DNA of 64,000 nt from CAZJLP01 sp964546955 (GTDB taxonomy: Bacteria > Verrucomicrobiota > Verrucomicrobiia > Opitutales > Opitutaceae), in contig CAZJLP010000024.1 in NCBI GenBank assembly GCA_964546955.1, positions 1 to 64,000 of the forward strand, given 5' to 3'. Under the pieces are notes generated by a model that ran no database searches, was not told the DNA's origin, and saw only the letters and a list, made by a program, of their open reading frames with translations. The position numbers and the translations under genes were made by a program. Shown here piece by piece: positions 16,515-26,057 of this stretch (its first letter is position 1; each line of letters opens with the position of its first letter).

Positions 16515-17719
16515 AGCGGACGAGAAATCATTGCTGCCGCGCCGCAGACATCCTCGAAGAATTTCTCGTGCATCGCACCCACAATTTTTGCCGTGAATCT
16601 CTCCTGTACCATGCTTCGCGCTTTATCGCCCCACGCCACGGCAATGTCGCCAGTAAGCGCTTGATTCAGGGCTGATGCGACAGGCTCGACTCCATATGGA
16701 ACCATTCTCCCCGCCCCGGCTGCCTCGAGCCCAGGAATCTCACATTGCTCGGTGATGACACACCCTGTTCCGCAGCCGCACGCCTCCAGCGCCGCAAGCG
16801 ATGTTTCTTCGTAGACCCCCGGGGTGAGGGCAAAGACGTCCGCATCAACATACGCATGGAACCGATCCGCTCCGTAAAGAGGGCCGGGGAAATGGACCTT
16901 GTCCGCAATTCCCAGCGCCGCGGCCGCCTTGCGAGCCTCGGTCAAAAACCCATGATCCCATCCGACAATCGCGAGTCGGGCTTGCGGGTGCAACTTGGCG
17001 GCCTGAGCGAATGCAGGCACAAGGACCTGGAGTCCTTTTGTCCAATGAACTCTCCCTACGAATACGACAAGCTGGTGGCTCTCGTCCAAGCCCAGCGATC
17101 GACGGAACTTGCCGGGCGCGGGGAGGCTCGCAAAATCGCTCCAATTGACCGCGAGCGGGATGACCCGAATTTTTTCAGGACGAGCGCCGAATTGACGGTA
17201 CACCTCGACCTCGTGCGAGGTCTGCGCGATCAGGCCGGCCGCACGGCAGACGATTTTGCGCGTGTTGAAAACGCGGTCGTACAGCCGGCGATAGATCCGA
17301 CGGATTCCCTCGCCGTCGGCGAGCCCACCGTAGGCAGACCAGACAACGGGGATGTGGGTCAGGGATGCCGCGCGATCCACCCATTGGTTGTGGCGGCCGC
17401 GCGATTCAGCCACATGGATCACGTCATACTGTCCAGCGACCGAACGCAACGCTTGGGCGAGGCCCATCGGGTGGAAAAACAGAAACGAATATCGTGCCGC
17501 CAGTCGGTGAGACGGATTGCGGAAACGCCGCACCTGAATGCCATCTAGCCGAGTTTCCAACTCGGGAAATCGGCGCTGAGCGTCCTGTTGATCCGATGTG
17601 AATACGGTGACATTGTGACCATTGGCGACCCACGCCCGAGCCAGTTCGTAGGTGATCCGTACACCCCCACCGTAGGCCCACGCAGGGGCGTAACGAGGGA
17701 CAACCTGGAGAATTCGCAT
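16511..17719 (-). CDS. Glycosyltransferase family 4
   Basis: 402-residue GT-B transferase. Start MRILQVVPRYAPAWAYGG, then a glycine-rich acceptor loop; C-terminal domain with LVVFVGRVHWTKGLQVLV, LAIVGWDHG and the donor-binding TPGVYEETSLAALEACGCG carrying the EX7E-type glutamates. The ATG at 17719 lies two bases after the stop of the polymerase gene; the frame extending back to 18034 overlaps that gene and is rejected. Its stop overlaps the next gene's ATG (ATGA). It adds one sugar of the repeat unit; donor unknown. Confidence 0.91.
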   Translation of the reverse strand: MRILQVVPRYAPAWAYGGGVRITYELARAWVANGHNVTVFTSDQQDAQRRFPELETRLDGIQVRRFRNPSHRLAARYSFLFFHPMGLAQALRSVAGQYDVIHVAESRGRHNQWVDRAASLTHIPVVWSAYGGLADGEGIRRIYRRLYDRVFNTRKIVCRAAGLIAQTSHEVEVYRQFGARPEKIRVIPLAVNWSDFASLPAPGKFRRSLGLDESHQLVVFVGRVHWTKGLQVLVPAFAQAAKLHPQARLAIVGWDHGFLTEARKAAAALGIADKVHFPGPLYGADRFHAYVDADVFALTPGVYEETSLAALEACGCGTGCVITEQCEIPGLEAAGAGRMVPYGVEPVASALNQALTGDIAVAWGDKARSMVQERFTAKIVGAMHEKFFEDVCGAAAMISRPL

Positions 17720-17721
17720 GG

Positions 17722-19080
17722 TTAAACGGGGACCTGGACCTTTTCTTTCGGCAGCTCGGCCGATTTTTGGGTAGCTGGCCGCCTTAGCGTTAGGTAAACC
17801 AAGAAGCTGCTTAGCAATCCGAATGTGAGCAGACTGGCGGACAGGGCGACCTCTGAGAGTCGGGTTGATGCCATCATTAGTCCCACTTGGGTCCCCATGA
17901 CTAACGCGGTTTTTCGAGCTCGCGCGAACCAGAACGCGTACGCGTAAAGCAGAGCGCCCACGAACAAGGACTGGAATATCACTCCCGCGTATCCGAAATC
18001 CGCCCACGCGACACCGATAAAAGCGCCATTCCAAGTATTCAAGTAACTTGGGCCCAGATAATAGGTGGGAATAAATCTCTCCGGCAGCTCATCAATCGGG
18101 ATTTTCGCGCCTATCAAACCGTTGATCAGGCTCGAGCTGCGCCCGTACATGAAGGGCTGCACATCGGGATAAACCTCGTAGTAGAGCTGCAGACTTCGGT
18201 CTGCCTCGCTGGTCAGCCGATAGGTCGTGGCCTTGAAGGCCCAACCAAACGTCTGTTCGGGATACTGAAGATGATAAAGGAAAACGACCCCGCCTATGCC
18301 GGCGGCGGCGAGACCCCAGATACGCAGATCGGTCGGGCGCAGCCGCATCTGGCCCCGCTTGTAGTACATGGCGATGCCCACGCCCAAGAGTAGGAATAAG
18401 GTCGCTCCTTTTTGACCCGACAAAAGTCCGACGAGAAGACCCAGACCGAGTGACAACGCGAACAGCAACGCCCAGACGGCGTGCCTGCGCCATAAAAACA
18501 GGAGTGTGCAAACGAATGTCGGCAGGAGGCCGAATCGCACAATATTCGCCAAACGATAGCCGATTCCACCCGAAAAATGCGTCGCAACGCCGTAGCTGTC
18601 CCGCATCGAACGGTATTCTGAGCTCGTCAGCTGCGCGGTGATCAATTTCCAGAAATTTATTTCTGTACGGACTTGGTAGATGCAAATCAAAACGAGTCCG
18701 ATCACCACGGCGGGGAGAAACAATCGGTTAACCCCAGGAGGTAAGATTTGCCCTTTGATCGCCGTTTTAAATCCGTCCGGATCTATTTCGGCGCGGCCAA
18801 GGAGTCGACGCGCGCCCCAGACACCCGCCAAAATACAGGTCCACATCAAAACCAATGAGGTGTAAAACCTCACGAAGGTTTCCGGTTTCAGCGATATCCC
18901 GGCGTACCATTGATTCACCGTATGATCGAAAGGAACAGTCAGGCCGTGTCGAAGCACGAGAAAGCCCAGAAACAGAGAGAATATATTCAGCCGCGTGAGC
19001 CATTTCGTCATCCGCTGAAACGCCCAGAGCACAGCGAAGAGAAATACGAACCATGCAATCGTTGCGGGAATGCTCAGCAT
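17722..19080 (-). CDS. O-antigen polymerase (Wzy-like)
   Basis: 452-residue protein with about eleven or twelve membrane helices and a large periplasmic loop (about residues 265-350, ATTYRLTSEADRSLQLYYEV to ERFIPTYYLGPSYLNTWNG). The early segment VLRHGLTVPFDHTVNQWY and the pattern of helices fit O-antigen or oligosaccharide repeat-unit polymerases, which join lipid-linked repeats at the periplasmic face. Wzy sequences diverge strongly, so the call rests on topology and on its position between Wzx and a GT4 gene. Three bases separate it from wzx. It is intact, unlike the ligase-family gene at 10092-11413. Confidence 0.82.
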   Translation of the reverse strand: MLSIPATIAWFVFLFAVLWAFQRMTKWLTRLNIFSLFLGFLVLRHGLTVPFDHTVNQWYAGISLKPETFVRFYTSLVLMWTCILAGVWGARRLLGRAEIDPDGFKTAIKGQILPPGVNRLFLPAVVIGLVLICIYQVRTEINFWKLITAQLTSSEYRSMRDSYGVATHFSGGIGYRLANIVRFGLLPTFVCTLLFLWRRHAVWALLFALSLGLGLLVGLLSGQKGATLFLLLGVGIAMYYKRGQMRLRPTDLRIWGLAAAGIGGVVFLYHLQYPEQTFGWAFKATTYRLTSEADRSLQLYYEVYPDVQPFMYGRSSSLINGLIGAKIPIDELPERFIPTYYLGPSYLNTWNGAFIGVAWADFGYAGVIFQSLFVGALLYAYAFWFARARKTALVMGTQVGLMMASTRLSEVALSASLLTFGLLSSFLVYLTLRRPATQKSAELPKEKVQVPV

Positions 19081-19083
19081 GAC

Positions 19084-20547
19084 TTATCGGGCTGACGACC
19101 CAGAAATCGGGATGATTCGTTTTAGCCAAGTGCCGATCTGCCGATGGTCGTTTGCATTCATCACGATAAACGCGCTGGTCAGACCCACCACGACGAACAT
19201 GACCAGCGATCCGACTACCGGGCCAAACCTGAAAGCATAAGTCAAACCGAAGCCAATTAACGCAATCACCAAGAATACCTCGAGCCGGACGGTTTCGCGC
19301 CGGTCAAGCGTACCGTGACGACAAAGAAGAAAAAGTTGGCCAACGTGCATGATCGCTCCCATGACAAGCATCGCGATCGCCGCGCCGGCAATGCCGAAGC
19401 GCGGAAGCAGATATACATTTACTGCAGCCTGAACAAGCGTAGCGGCAAGTATGATAAATGAGTAGCGCTTTTCTAACCCGCTCGCCAGCACGACATAAAA
19501 TAGATACTGATTTAGCATAAAAACAGCCGTGGCTGCTGTCATCAACCGGGTGGCATCGTCTGCATCCGCATATTTATTGGCGAAAAAATATTTCACTATA
19601 GGGACAGACCAAAAAAACAGAACAACCCCGAGTAAACCGCAGGCCACGACGAACACGCGCCGCAGCTGGCCGAGTCGCTCTCGTGCGTCCGGCTCATTGG
19701 CGTCTGCTCGAGAAAACCAGGGGAAACTCGTGCGAGCCCAGACACCCGCCAAGAGCATGGCCGCTTCAACTACCTTGTTCGCCAGAGAATAGTGCGCTAA
19801 CGCCACTTGCGAAAGCAACGCTGACACCAGCAACCAATCCAATCTGGCCTGCAATATATTAAGGGAATACATGACGGCCAACCGCGGCCCCCGCGTCCAA
19901 AATCTGCGCAGCAATTCCCTTGCCCCTCCCCCCTCCTCGCCCGCATCGCGATCAAACGTGCACGCAGCAACCAGTATAGCGGCAGTGCCAAGCACCTGCG
20001 TGGCAAGCGTAACCGCTACCACGACGGAAAGTGAAATCGCGACCCCACAGGCGAGCGGGACGCCTATCCCAAGCAGGCGTCCGATCGGCACGATCAACCC
20101 GATGAGGTTGACCACATTCTGCCTCCCTTGGATCTGAAACCATGGAATCATCCCAACATCCACCAGCTGGATCAAGAAGGTAGCCGTAATCAACGCCAGG
20201 GTCCAATAGTGGGCCGAAGAAGGCGCGGCGAAATATGACCATGCCTGCAGGCCGATCAACGCGATCAAGACCAATGGCGCTCGCGCGTACATGACCACTT
20301 TAGCCACCGCCTTCAGAGGGTATTTCGCCCGGGAAAGCTCCCCCACGAGAAAAGTGGCGAGACCCAGATCCATCACATAAGCATAGATCGTGGCAACCGC
20401 GAGCGACCAACTGTAGGCGCCGACATCTTCAACCGCGAGGTAGCGCAGTATCAGAAAAAAAAATACCTGACTGGCGATCTGCCCCAGCATCGTGCTGGCG
20501 TACGCGACCATTAGGGTCAGAGCATAACCTTCTCGTGGCGCGCTCAT
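19084..20547 (-). CDS. wzx: Polysaccharide flippase Wzx
   Basis: 487-residue membrane protein with about fourteen helices and the MOP-superfamily layout: N-terminal helix pairs, YSWSLAVATIYAYVMDLGLATFL, and IPWFQIQGRQNVVNL in the loop after helix 4. It would flip undecaprenyl-diphosphate-linked repeat units to the periplasm, ahead of polymerisation by the product of the next gene. It is preceded by a 64-base spacer after the AlgD-like dehydrogenase gene. Confidence 0.9.
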   Translation of the reverse strand: MSAPREGYALTLMVAYASTMLGQIASQVFFFLILRYLAVEDVGAYSWSLAVATIYAYVMDLGLATFLVGELSRAKYPLKAVAKVVMYARAPLVLIALIGLQAWSYFAAPSSAHYWTLALITATFLIQLVDVGMIPWFQIQGRQNVVNLIGLIVPIGRLLGIGVPLACGVAISLSVVVAVTLATQVLGTAAILVAACTFDRDAGEEGGGARELLRRFWTRGPRLAVMYSLNILQARLDWLLVSALLSQVALAHYSLANKVVEAAMLLAGVWARTSFPWFSRADANEPDARERLGQLRRVFVVACGLLGVVLFFWSVPIVKYFFANKYADADDATRLMTAATAVFMLNQYLFYVVLASGLEKRYSFIILAATLVQAAVNVYLLPRFGIAGAAIAMLVMGAIMHVGQLFLLCRHGTLDRRETVRLEVFLVIALIGFGLTYAFRFGPVVGSLVMFVVVGLTSAFIVMNANDHRQIGTWLKRIIPISGSSAR

Positions 20548-20611
20548 ATGGGATTACACGGTCGCCCGAATCCTGTAAAGGCCTGCGGATTCCGACGCGA
20601 ACAACGCACGA

Positions 20612-21895
20612 TTAGTAGGCATCAATCCGATTAAGCGCAATCCACGGTTTTTTCGCCTGCTGGAGGGACACGGGATGCACGATCCCCGAACGAGACAGGA
20701 GGATCAGATCGGCGCGGGAAGAGAGAGTGAGCCAGTCGACGATACATGACTTGTATTCGGGCAGGCGTTCCTCGAGATGGGCCAGATTGGCCCCGACCAG
20801 ACGGTCCACCTGAATCTCAGGCTCATAGATCAACACTTCTTTCCCTGCATCGATCAGAGCCCGTGCGAGGGTCACGGCGGGGCTCTCGCGCACGTCGTCG
20901 GTATCGGCTTTGAAGACCAAACCGGCCAGGCCGACCACCCGGGCCGGACGGGCCATCACCGCTTCATACGCCCTCTTGAGATGCGCGTCGTTGCTCGGCA
21001 AAATGTTTTCGAAAAGGGGAAGGGACAGACCAAGCGAATGGCCAACGTGGATCAGCCCTTTCACGTCTTTGGGCAGACAAGACCCGCCAAAAGCAAATCC
21101 CGGACGCAGGTACTTCGACGAAATGTTGAGTTTGTCGTCCAGACAAAAGGCATCCATCAAACGCACTGGATCCGCTCCCACTTTCGCGGCAAGGCTGCCC
21201 ACTTCGTTGGCGAACCCGATCTTCAGCGCGTGATAGGCGTTGCTGATCACTTTGACCAATTCCGCCTCTTTGAAATTTAAGCGAACAGTGCGAACATCCT
21301 TGATCGCGTAGGCGGCCTCCATCAAGCCGACCACGCGGTCCGTTTCCGCGGGGTCGCCTTCGTGCCCCACGACGGTAAACGGTGGAGCGAAAAAATCAGG
21401 AATGGCGGTGCCCTCGCGCAGGAATTCGGGGTTGAAACACACCCGGAGATCGGACCCCAAAACCCGACCTGCCCCGGCCTGTAGGAGAGGCAAGACGAGA
21501 TTTTGCATTGTGCCCGGAGGAATGGTGCTGCGAACCGCTATGAGGTACGCATGCGGCTCTGCGGCCAGCGCCTCGCTGATCCCACGCAACACGCTTTCCA
21601 CCGCGCGCAAGCACGTCGCGCCGGTATTCGTAGTCGGGGTGCCGACGCAAATCAAGGCGAGCTCTGTATTCCTTATTGCGAGTCGAGCATCGGTCGTGGC
21701 CTTAAGCAAACCGGCGTCCACAACCATGCGCAGCCGTTCGGCGAACTCCGGCTCCCGCAGGGGCGGAATCCCCTTGGAAATCCACTCCACTTTCAGTGCG
21801 TGCTCGTCCACGCCCCAGACTTCGTGCCCGTTCTGGGCAAGGCAGACGGAAGTGACCGAACCCACATATCCCAAGCCGAAGACAGCTATTTTCAT
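20612..21895 (-). CDS. GDP-mannose 6-dehydrogenase-like nucleotide-sugar dehydrogenase
   Basis: 427 residues, close in length and motifs to AlgD. NAD-binding GLGYVGSVTSVCLA, NPEFLREGTAI, the lysine-asparagine helix ELVKVISNAYHALKIGFANE, and the catalytic loop PGFAFGGSCLPKDVKGL with the nucleophile at C273. The FAFGGSCLPKDV form matches GDP-mannose dehydrogenases better than UDP-glucose dehydrogenases, so GDP-mannuronate is the likely product. The ATG overlaps the GT4 stop (ATGA, 21892-21895). Contrast the homologue at 27043-28320, which lacks the cysteine. Confidence 0.9.
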   Translation of the reverse strand: MKIAVFGLGYVGSVTSVCLAQNGHEVWGVDEHALKVEWISKGIPPLREPEFAERLRMVVDAGLLKATTDARLAIRNTELALICVGTPTTNTGATCLRAVESVLRGISEALAAEPHAYLIAVRSTIPPGTMQNLVLPLLQAGAGRVLGSDLRVCFNPEFLREGTAIPDFFAPPFTVVGHEGDPAETDRVVGLMEAAYAIKDVRTVRLNFKEAELVKVISNAYHALKIGFANEVGSLAAKVGADPVRLMDAFCLDDKLNISSKYLRPGFAFGGSCLPKDVKGLIHVGHSLGLSLPLFENILPSNDAHLKRAYEAVMARPARVVGLAGLVFKADTDDVRESPAVTLARALIDAGKEVLIYEPEIQVDRLVGANLAHLEERLPEYKSCIVDWLTLSSRADLILLSRSGIVHPVSLQQAKKPWIALNRIDAY

Positions 21896-23094
21896 TTAGA
21901 AAGAGGTGAGGTCAACGCACAGGCAATTGCGCTATCAAACGCTTCTACCATTTTCTCCATTGTAGCGTGGGCGAGAACTTCACGTTGTGCAGCCTGACCC
22001 ATTTCTCCACCTGCCTGCGCTTTTTCAGCCGCGCGCCGCATTCCTTCTGCCAACGCCTCGACGGTGTAGCCCTTGGCGATGATGCCAGTGACGTCGTCGC
22101 GCACCTGTTCCGTTTCTGGACGCGCTTCCGGCGTGATAAGTGGGATCTTGGCATGGGCCATGGCTTCTAGAATGCCTAAGCCGGCCGCCCAGGCGGAGAC
22201 ATATACGTCGAATAGCTGAAAATAGGCGCCCACTTCCGACTCCGGCACCCGGCCGCAAAAGCGTATGTCATCCGAAAAACCGCAGGCACGAGCCCTTTGC
22301 TCCAGCTGGACCCGGTCAGGTCCATCACCGGCGATAACTAATTGGGCATTCATCCCTCCGCGACGAGCCAACGCGAAGGAGTCGATGATCAAATCGACTC
22401 GTTTCTGGGGGACCAATCTTCCCAAGTAGCCGAGCACCGGGCGCGCGTCCAGGCGATGGCGAGTCCGCACGGACTGGCAACGCACGCGGTCCTGCGGAGC
22501 GGCAGCTGCGATAGCCCGGACATCAACGGTGTTTTGCGCAACGAAGATCCGATCCGCCGGGTAATTGTACGCTTTGAAGTACTCAGCGGAAACTCCGCCG
22601 TAAACGAGCAAAGCATCGCATTGCCGCGTAAAAACGCGCTCTGCCCACCGGCGGCAGAAGGACCTGGGACGGCCGCTCTCGGCGATCCCTTTTGTCCACG
22701 GAATAACGCGGGTTCCGACGGCGTGGGCGGCGCGAATCAGGGCGACGTTCGAGATAATTTGCCAACCAAGCTCAAAAACGACCGCGCTGTATTTCTGTTC
22801 GCGCAACCATCCCGTGACTCCACGCTGCCAAAGGGCGCTGCCAAGGGAGACATTCCGGATAGGTCGGGTCGGAAGGATTCTGGGCGCATCGGTGGCCAGT
22901 CCGGACTCCCCGCCGCCGGGGTAACTGCCATAGATAAACTCCCAGTCGTAGCGCGACGACGCGAGGAGCTTTTGATAAAAAACCAAATTGTAGTGTGGAA
23001 CAAATCGCTGCACCAGCGCGACTCGCACACGTGCCGATGCAGCTCCGCCAGAACGCACTGGATTCTCTCCCGCCAGATGCTGAGTCGCACTCAT
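21892..23094 (-). CDS. Glycosyltransferase family 4
   Basis: 400-residue GT-B transferase. N-terminal VALVQRFVPHYNLVFYQKL; C-terminal domain with LGYLGRLVPQKRVDLIIDS, LVIAGDGPDRVQLE and AGLGILEAMAHAKIPLI. In the last motif the first glutamate of the EX7E pair appears replaced (WAAGLGILEA), while the second is kept; this occurs in some active members. ATGA overlaps at both ends tie it translationally to the FkbM gene before it and to the dehydrogenase after it. Confidence 0.9.
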   Translation of the reverse strand: MSATQHLAGENPVRSGGAASARVRVALVQRFVPHYNLVFYQKLLASSRYDWEFIYGSYPGGGESGLATDAPRILPTRPIRNVSLGSALWQRGVTGWLREQKYSAVVFELGWQIISNVALIRAAHAVGTRVIPWTKGIAESGRPRSFCRRWAERVFTRQCDALLVYGGVSAEYFKAYNYPADRIFVAQNTVDVRAIAAAAPQDRVRCQSVRTRHRLDARPVLGYLGRLVPQKRVDLIIDSFALARRGGMNAQLVIAGDGPDRVQLEQRARACGFSDDIRFCGRVPESEVGAYFQLFDVYVSAWAAGLGILEAMAHAKIPLITPEARPETEQVRDDVTGIIAKGYTVEALAEGMRRAAEKAQAGGEMGQAAQREVLAHATMEKMVEAFDSAIACALTSPLSK

Positions 23095-23876
23095 GAAGCG
23101 GTGTGGACCTTCAGCGTCGTGGGCAGGGCCTGGTTCGCCGGGATAATCAATACATCCCCTTTCCCGCTATAGGTCGCGGCTGACGCGGGCACGATTGCTG
23201 AAGCCCCGGTCGACACGGTAAAGGCGCGGTAATTAAGTTTTTCGAAAAGCGTGAAGAGATCGGCGGGAGCATAGCCATATCGCGCACAGCAATCAGCCAC
23301 GATTTCCATGAAAATCACCGGCTGGTCTCGCTCGATCAACTGAGCCGCCCCTCTCAACACGAGCAACTCAGCGCCTTCCACGTCGATCTTCACGAAAGAA
23401 ACGCGGGCGGTTCCCCGCAGCGAGCATCGCCAGTCGTCCAGGGTCACCGCCGACACCGTCACACATTCCACCGCGGACCGCTCTCGCTCCGTGGCCATAT
23501 GCGTATTGCCCGTCAGGCGATGGCCTTCCTTCGTGCGCCACGCAATCTCTACGGTCCCCGGCTGATCGGACACCGCTTGATTGGACACAACCACGTTGCG
23601 GTGGCCGCAAAGCCGCATCAACCGGTCAAGGGCATTCGCATAGTGTGGCAACGCCTCGAATGCGTAAACCTGTCCCGCCGGAACCATCCTCGCTAACGGC
23701 CGCGTCCAGGAGCCTGCGTGCGCGCCAATGTCCACGCAAATGTCCCCTTTTGCCACAAATGAGGAAATGATAGCCGCCTCTTCGGCCGCGTAACGTCCCC
23801 TTAGATGCCGCCACAACCACACGCCCGCGTGCAGCCATGTTTTAGCTCCCGATTGCCCGTCTGTCGTTTTCGCCAT
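23091..23876 (-). CDS. FkbM family methyltransferase, copy 2
   Basis: 261 residues. SAM loop ICVDIGAHAGSWTRPL, VYAFEALPHYANAL after beta 2, and the FkbM signature VKIDVEGAELLVLRG followed by QPVIFMEIVADC. It probably methylates a sugar hydroxyl of the repeat unit. It is 12 bases downstream of another FkbM gene, and its stop overlaps the next ATG. The two neighbours are clearly divergent in sequence, so this is not a recent tandem duplication. Confidence 0.9.
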   Translation of the reverse strand: MAKTTDGQSGAKTWLHAGVWLWRHLRGRYAAEEAAIISSFVAKGDICVDIGAHAGSWTRPLARMVPAGQVYAFEALPHYANALDRLMRLCGHRNVVVSNQAVSDQPGTVEIAWRTKEGHRLTGNTHMATERERSAVECVTVSAVTLDDWRCSLRGTARVSFVKIDVEGAELLVLRGAAQLIERDQPVIFMEIVADCCARYGYAPADLFTLFEKLNYRAFTVSTGASAIVPASAATYSGKGDVLIIPANQALPTTLKVHTAS

Positions 23877-23888
23877 AAATCGTCGCGC

Positions 23889-24728
23889 CTATTTCGCGAG
23901 TTCCGGCCTCGCGAGAACGTGAAAAGGCTCGCGAGGTGAAGCAGGCTCTAGCAATTCGCAACGAAATCCAAAATGCCGGAACGTCCCCTCGTAGTCGTCG
24001 CCAGCTCCCGCCGGGTGCCATTCGCAAACGATGACGGGTTTATCGCGTCGCAGCAACTCTGCCATGCCGGCCAACGCTTTGGCTTCCGCCCCTTCCACGT
24101 CCAACTTGATCAGATCCACTCGCCGGAATTCGTGCTGCCGGGCCACTTCGTCAATTCGAACCGCTTCCACGGTGACACAACCCTCGGATGCTGCGGCCGG
24201 GCCAGTCGCAATATGGCCCATCTGGCCCGTGTGTTCAGTCACAAACCGAACTTGCTCCGAGCAGTCCGACGCTGCCACCGGGAACAGCTGCACGTTGACG
24301 CACTGGTTCAACTTTAGCATCTCACGGATCTTTGTCACGTTAGCGGGATTAGGTTCAAAGGTGTTGACGCAACCTTGGGGGCCAACGCGCACAGAAAAGA
24401 GGAGGCTAAAATAGCCGACATGTGCACCGACATCCAACACACACATGCCCGGGCGGCACAACTCACATAGACGATCGACGATAGCGCGTTCGTGATTGTT
24501 GACCAAGTAAGCATTGCGGTCATGTGGCCCTAGGACCATACGATAACCTTTCAGCGGGCCATCGACAATCTCGCGGCCCGCACTGCCACGACCGACAACC
24601 GCAAGCAGCAGCGAGCGGGAAAAACCATAAAGGCCGGGTATCCGCTGTAAGTGCCGTGCGAGACCGGTCCGGCCAGCTACCTTAATCATCATGGCCGAAA
24701 GCGAGCTGCGTAAGGGGGACGTTGACAT
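23889..24728 (-). CDS. FkbM family methyltransferase, copy 3
   Basis: About 279 residues from the ATG at 24728 (MSTSPLRSSL); the TTG at 24764 is less likely. SAM loop CVLDVGAHVGYFSLLFS, VNTFEPNPANVTKI, and the signature IKLDVEGAEAKALAG followed by KPVIVCEWHP. Probable sugar O-methyltransferase. With two adjacent FkbM enzymes and a third at 14856, the glycan is likely to carry several methyl ethers. Confidence 0.9.
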   Translation of the reverse strand: MSTSPLRSSLSAMMIKVAGRTGLARHLQRIPGLYGFSRSLLLAVVGRGSAGREIVDGPLKGYRMVLGPHDRNAYLVNNHERAIVDRLCELCRPGMCVLDVGAHVGYFSLLFSVRVGPQGCVNTFEPNPANVTKIREMLKLNQCVNVQLFPVAASDCSEQVRFVTEHTGQMGHIATGPAAASEGCVTVEAVRIDEVARQHEFRRVDLIKLDVEGAEAKALAGMAELLRRDKPVIVCEWHPAGAGDDYEGTFRHFGFRCELLEPASPREPFHVLARPELAK

Positions 24729-24804
24729 GTGCGCTAGGCGACCGCGAGACAGCCAGACAAACAACTTAGAAGCATGGACAGCAATCGGTTCATAAGTGGA
24801 ATCG

Positions 24805-25689
24805 TCAGATAAAGGCTACGGCATCATGCCGTGCAAGGCGGATCGCATTTGGGAAATCGCAATTTTTGCCGCAGAGACCTTCGCCGCCAGCGCGGTAACA
24901 CGCGACGAACGCGTGCCTTGCCTCGTGCAGGCCGCTGCTGCGCCACTGCCGCTGGGTTTCCTTGATCAGGCCGCGGTGAGCGACCAACGAGAACAGGGCT
25001 GCTACAACCAAGAAACCTAAAACGGAACGGACAAGCGACCAGCCCTTCACACTTGGGCGGAACGCAAACCAAATGGCAAGTAGCACTGCCCACAGCACCA
25101 TTGAGAGGTAACCAGCCGAAACGGCGCAGCGGGCCAGGTTACGCTTGTTCATTCCGTTGGGTACGACGGCCGGTGAGAACGAAATACTCGCAGAGGGGTC
25201 GTCTGCTCCAGGCGCTGTACTCCATGTCCAACCTTCGGAGCCGGAGCTCGCTACGGCCAGTTGGTGCAAACCGACAAAATCTACGGCCGCCAGCCGCCGA
25301 ACTTCCTTTCCATTGCGGTCCACGATCCGCAGGTGCGCGACGGTGAATTTTCCGGGCCCCGCCGCGAATGGATCTATCCGAAGCGCGTGAAGCCGGGCGT
25401 CTGGCAGGACGAACGTATAGGTGAACAATCCTTCGCCTGGCTCCATGGGCCACGCGATTTTTTCTCGTTCGTTGAATCCCCTTCCCGTATCGAGGTAAAC
25501 CTGCACGCCGGACTTCCGGCTGCTCCCGCAGCGTATTTCGAGGTAGTTCAAGCCTGGAACCGAAGTGGAAGGAGCATAGTATTCGAGTGGAATACGCTGT
25601 GGGAGGAGAAATCCGCCCGCGGCCATCACCGCGGCGATCGCGAGACTTCGCCCCGACAGTCTGCAACTATCCTCGGTTTGGTTTTGCAT
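24805..25689 (-). CDS. Membrane-anchored protein with recurring beta domain (possibly truncated)
   Basis: About 294 residues from the ATG at 25689. One N-terminal membrane segment (LAIAAVMAAGGFLLP), a beta domain at about residues 55-125 (VQVYLDTGRGFNEREK, then LRIDPFAAGPGKFTV and LRIVDRNGKEV), then two hydrophobic helices near residue 195-250 and a polar tail. The beta domain closely resembles the N-terminal domain of the large membrane protein at 37549-39378, where it is followed by ten or more helices. The C-terminal 60 residues here are rich in Arg/His/Cys and look unlike the family, so the gene may be a frame-shifted or shortened version. First gene of the minus-strand cluster. Function unknown. 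Confidence 0.6.
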   Translation of the reverse strand: MQNQTEDSCRLSGRSLAIAAVMAAGGFLLPQRIPLEYYAPSTSVPGLNYLEIRCGSSRKSGVQVYLDTGRGFNEREKIAWPMEPGEGLFTYTFVLPDARLHALRIDPFAAGPGKFTVAHLRIVDRNGKEVRRLAAVDFVGLHQLAVASSGSEGWTWSTAPGADDPSASISFSPAVVPNGMNKRNLARCAVSAGYLSMVLWAVLLAIWFAFRPSVKGWSLVRSVLGFLVVAALFSLVAHRGLIKETQRQWRSSGLHEARHAFVACYRAGGEGLCGKNCDFPNAIRLARHDAVAFI

Positions 25690-26057
25690 TGAGGAAAGGC
25701 GGGGCAAGATCCGCACGGCCACATTGAATCGCAGGCGATATGACGGGGGCAGGCCAACCACCAAAAGGGACGTTGATCATGGTCTGAGGAATTTTCCAGC
25801 CTCGCCCTGGCAGTCCAACATGCGCCAATGCGACCTCAACAAGCAAGCCACAGGCTGAGCCACCGAGGCTCCTCCGAGTTCAGAATATGGTATCGACAAC
25901 TGCCCTACAGTTCGCGGTCGGGAGGCCTGGGCAAGCTTTTGAAGCGAAAAAACCCAATCAAGCAAGTCATGAATCCAGATGCGTGCGGCGGAGCCGTCAA
26001 TATAGTGCGAAATTTGTGATGGATTTGCCCACCATTTCGTTTCGTAATGCCGACTTT
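25690..26057. other. Divergent intergenic region, likely promoters for both flanking operons
   Basis: 368 bases between the start of the minus-strand cluster (25689) and of the plus-strand cluster (26058). No gene-like frame. It holds a perfect 5-bp hairpin (GAGCC ACCGA GGCTC, 25856-25870) and a TATAGT hexamer at 26001, but I find no well-spaced -35 box. Both operons must start in or near here, so regulatory sites are expected; none can be assigned with confidence. Confidence 0.6.

Noticed and set aside
26001..26006. TATAGT as a -10 box upstream of the epimerase at 26058
   Set aside because: No acceptable -35 hexamer 16-18 bases upstream, so the promoter cannot be supported.
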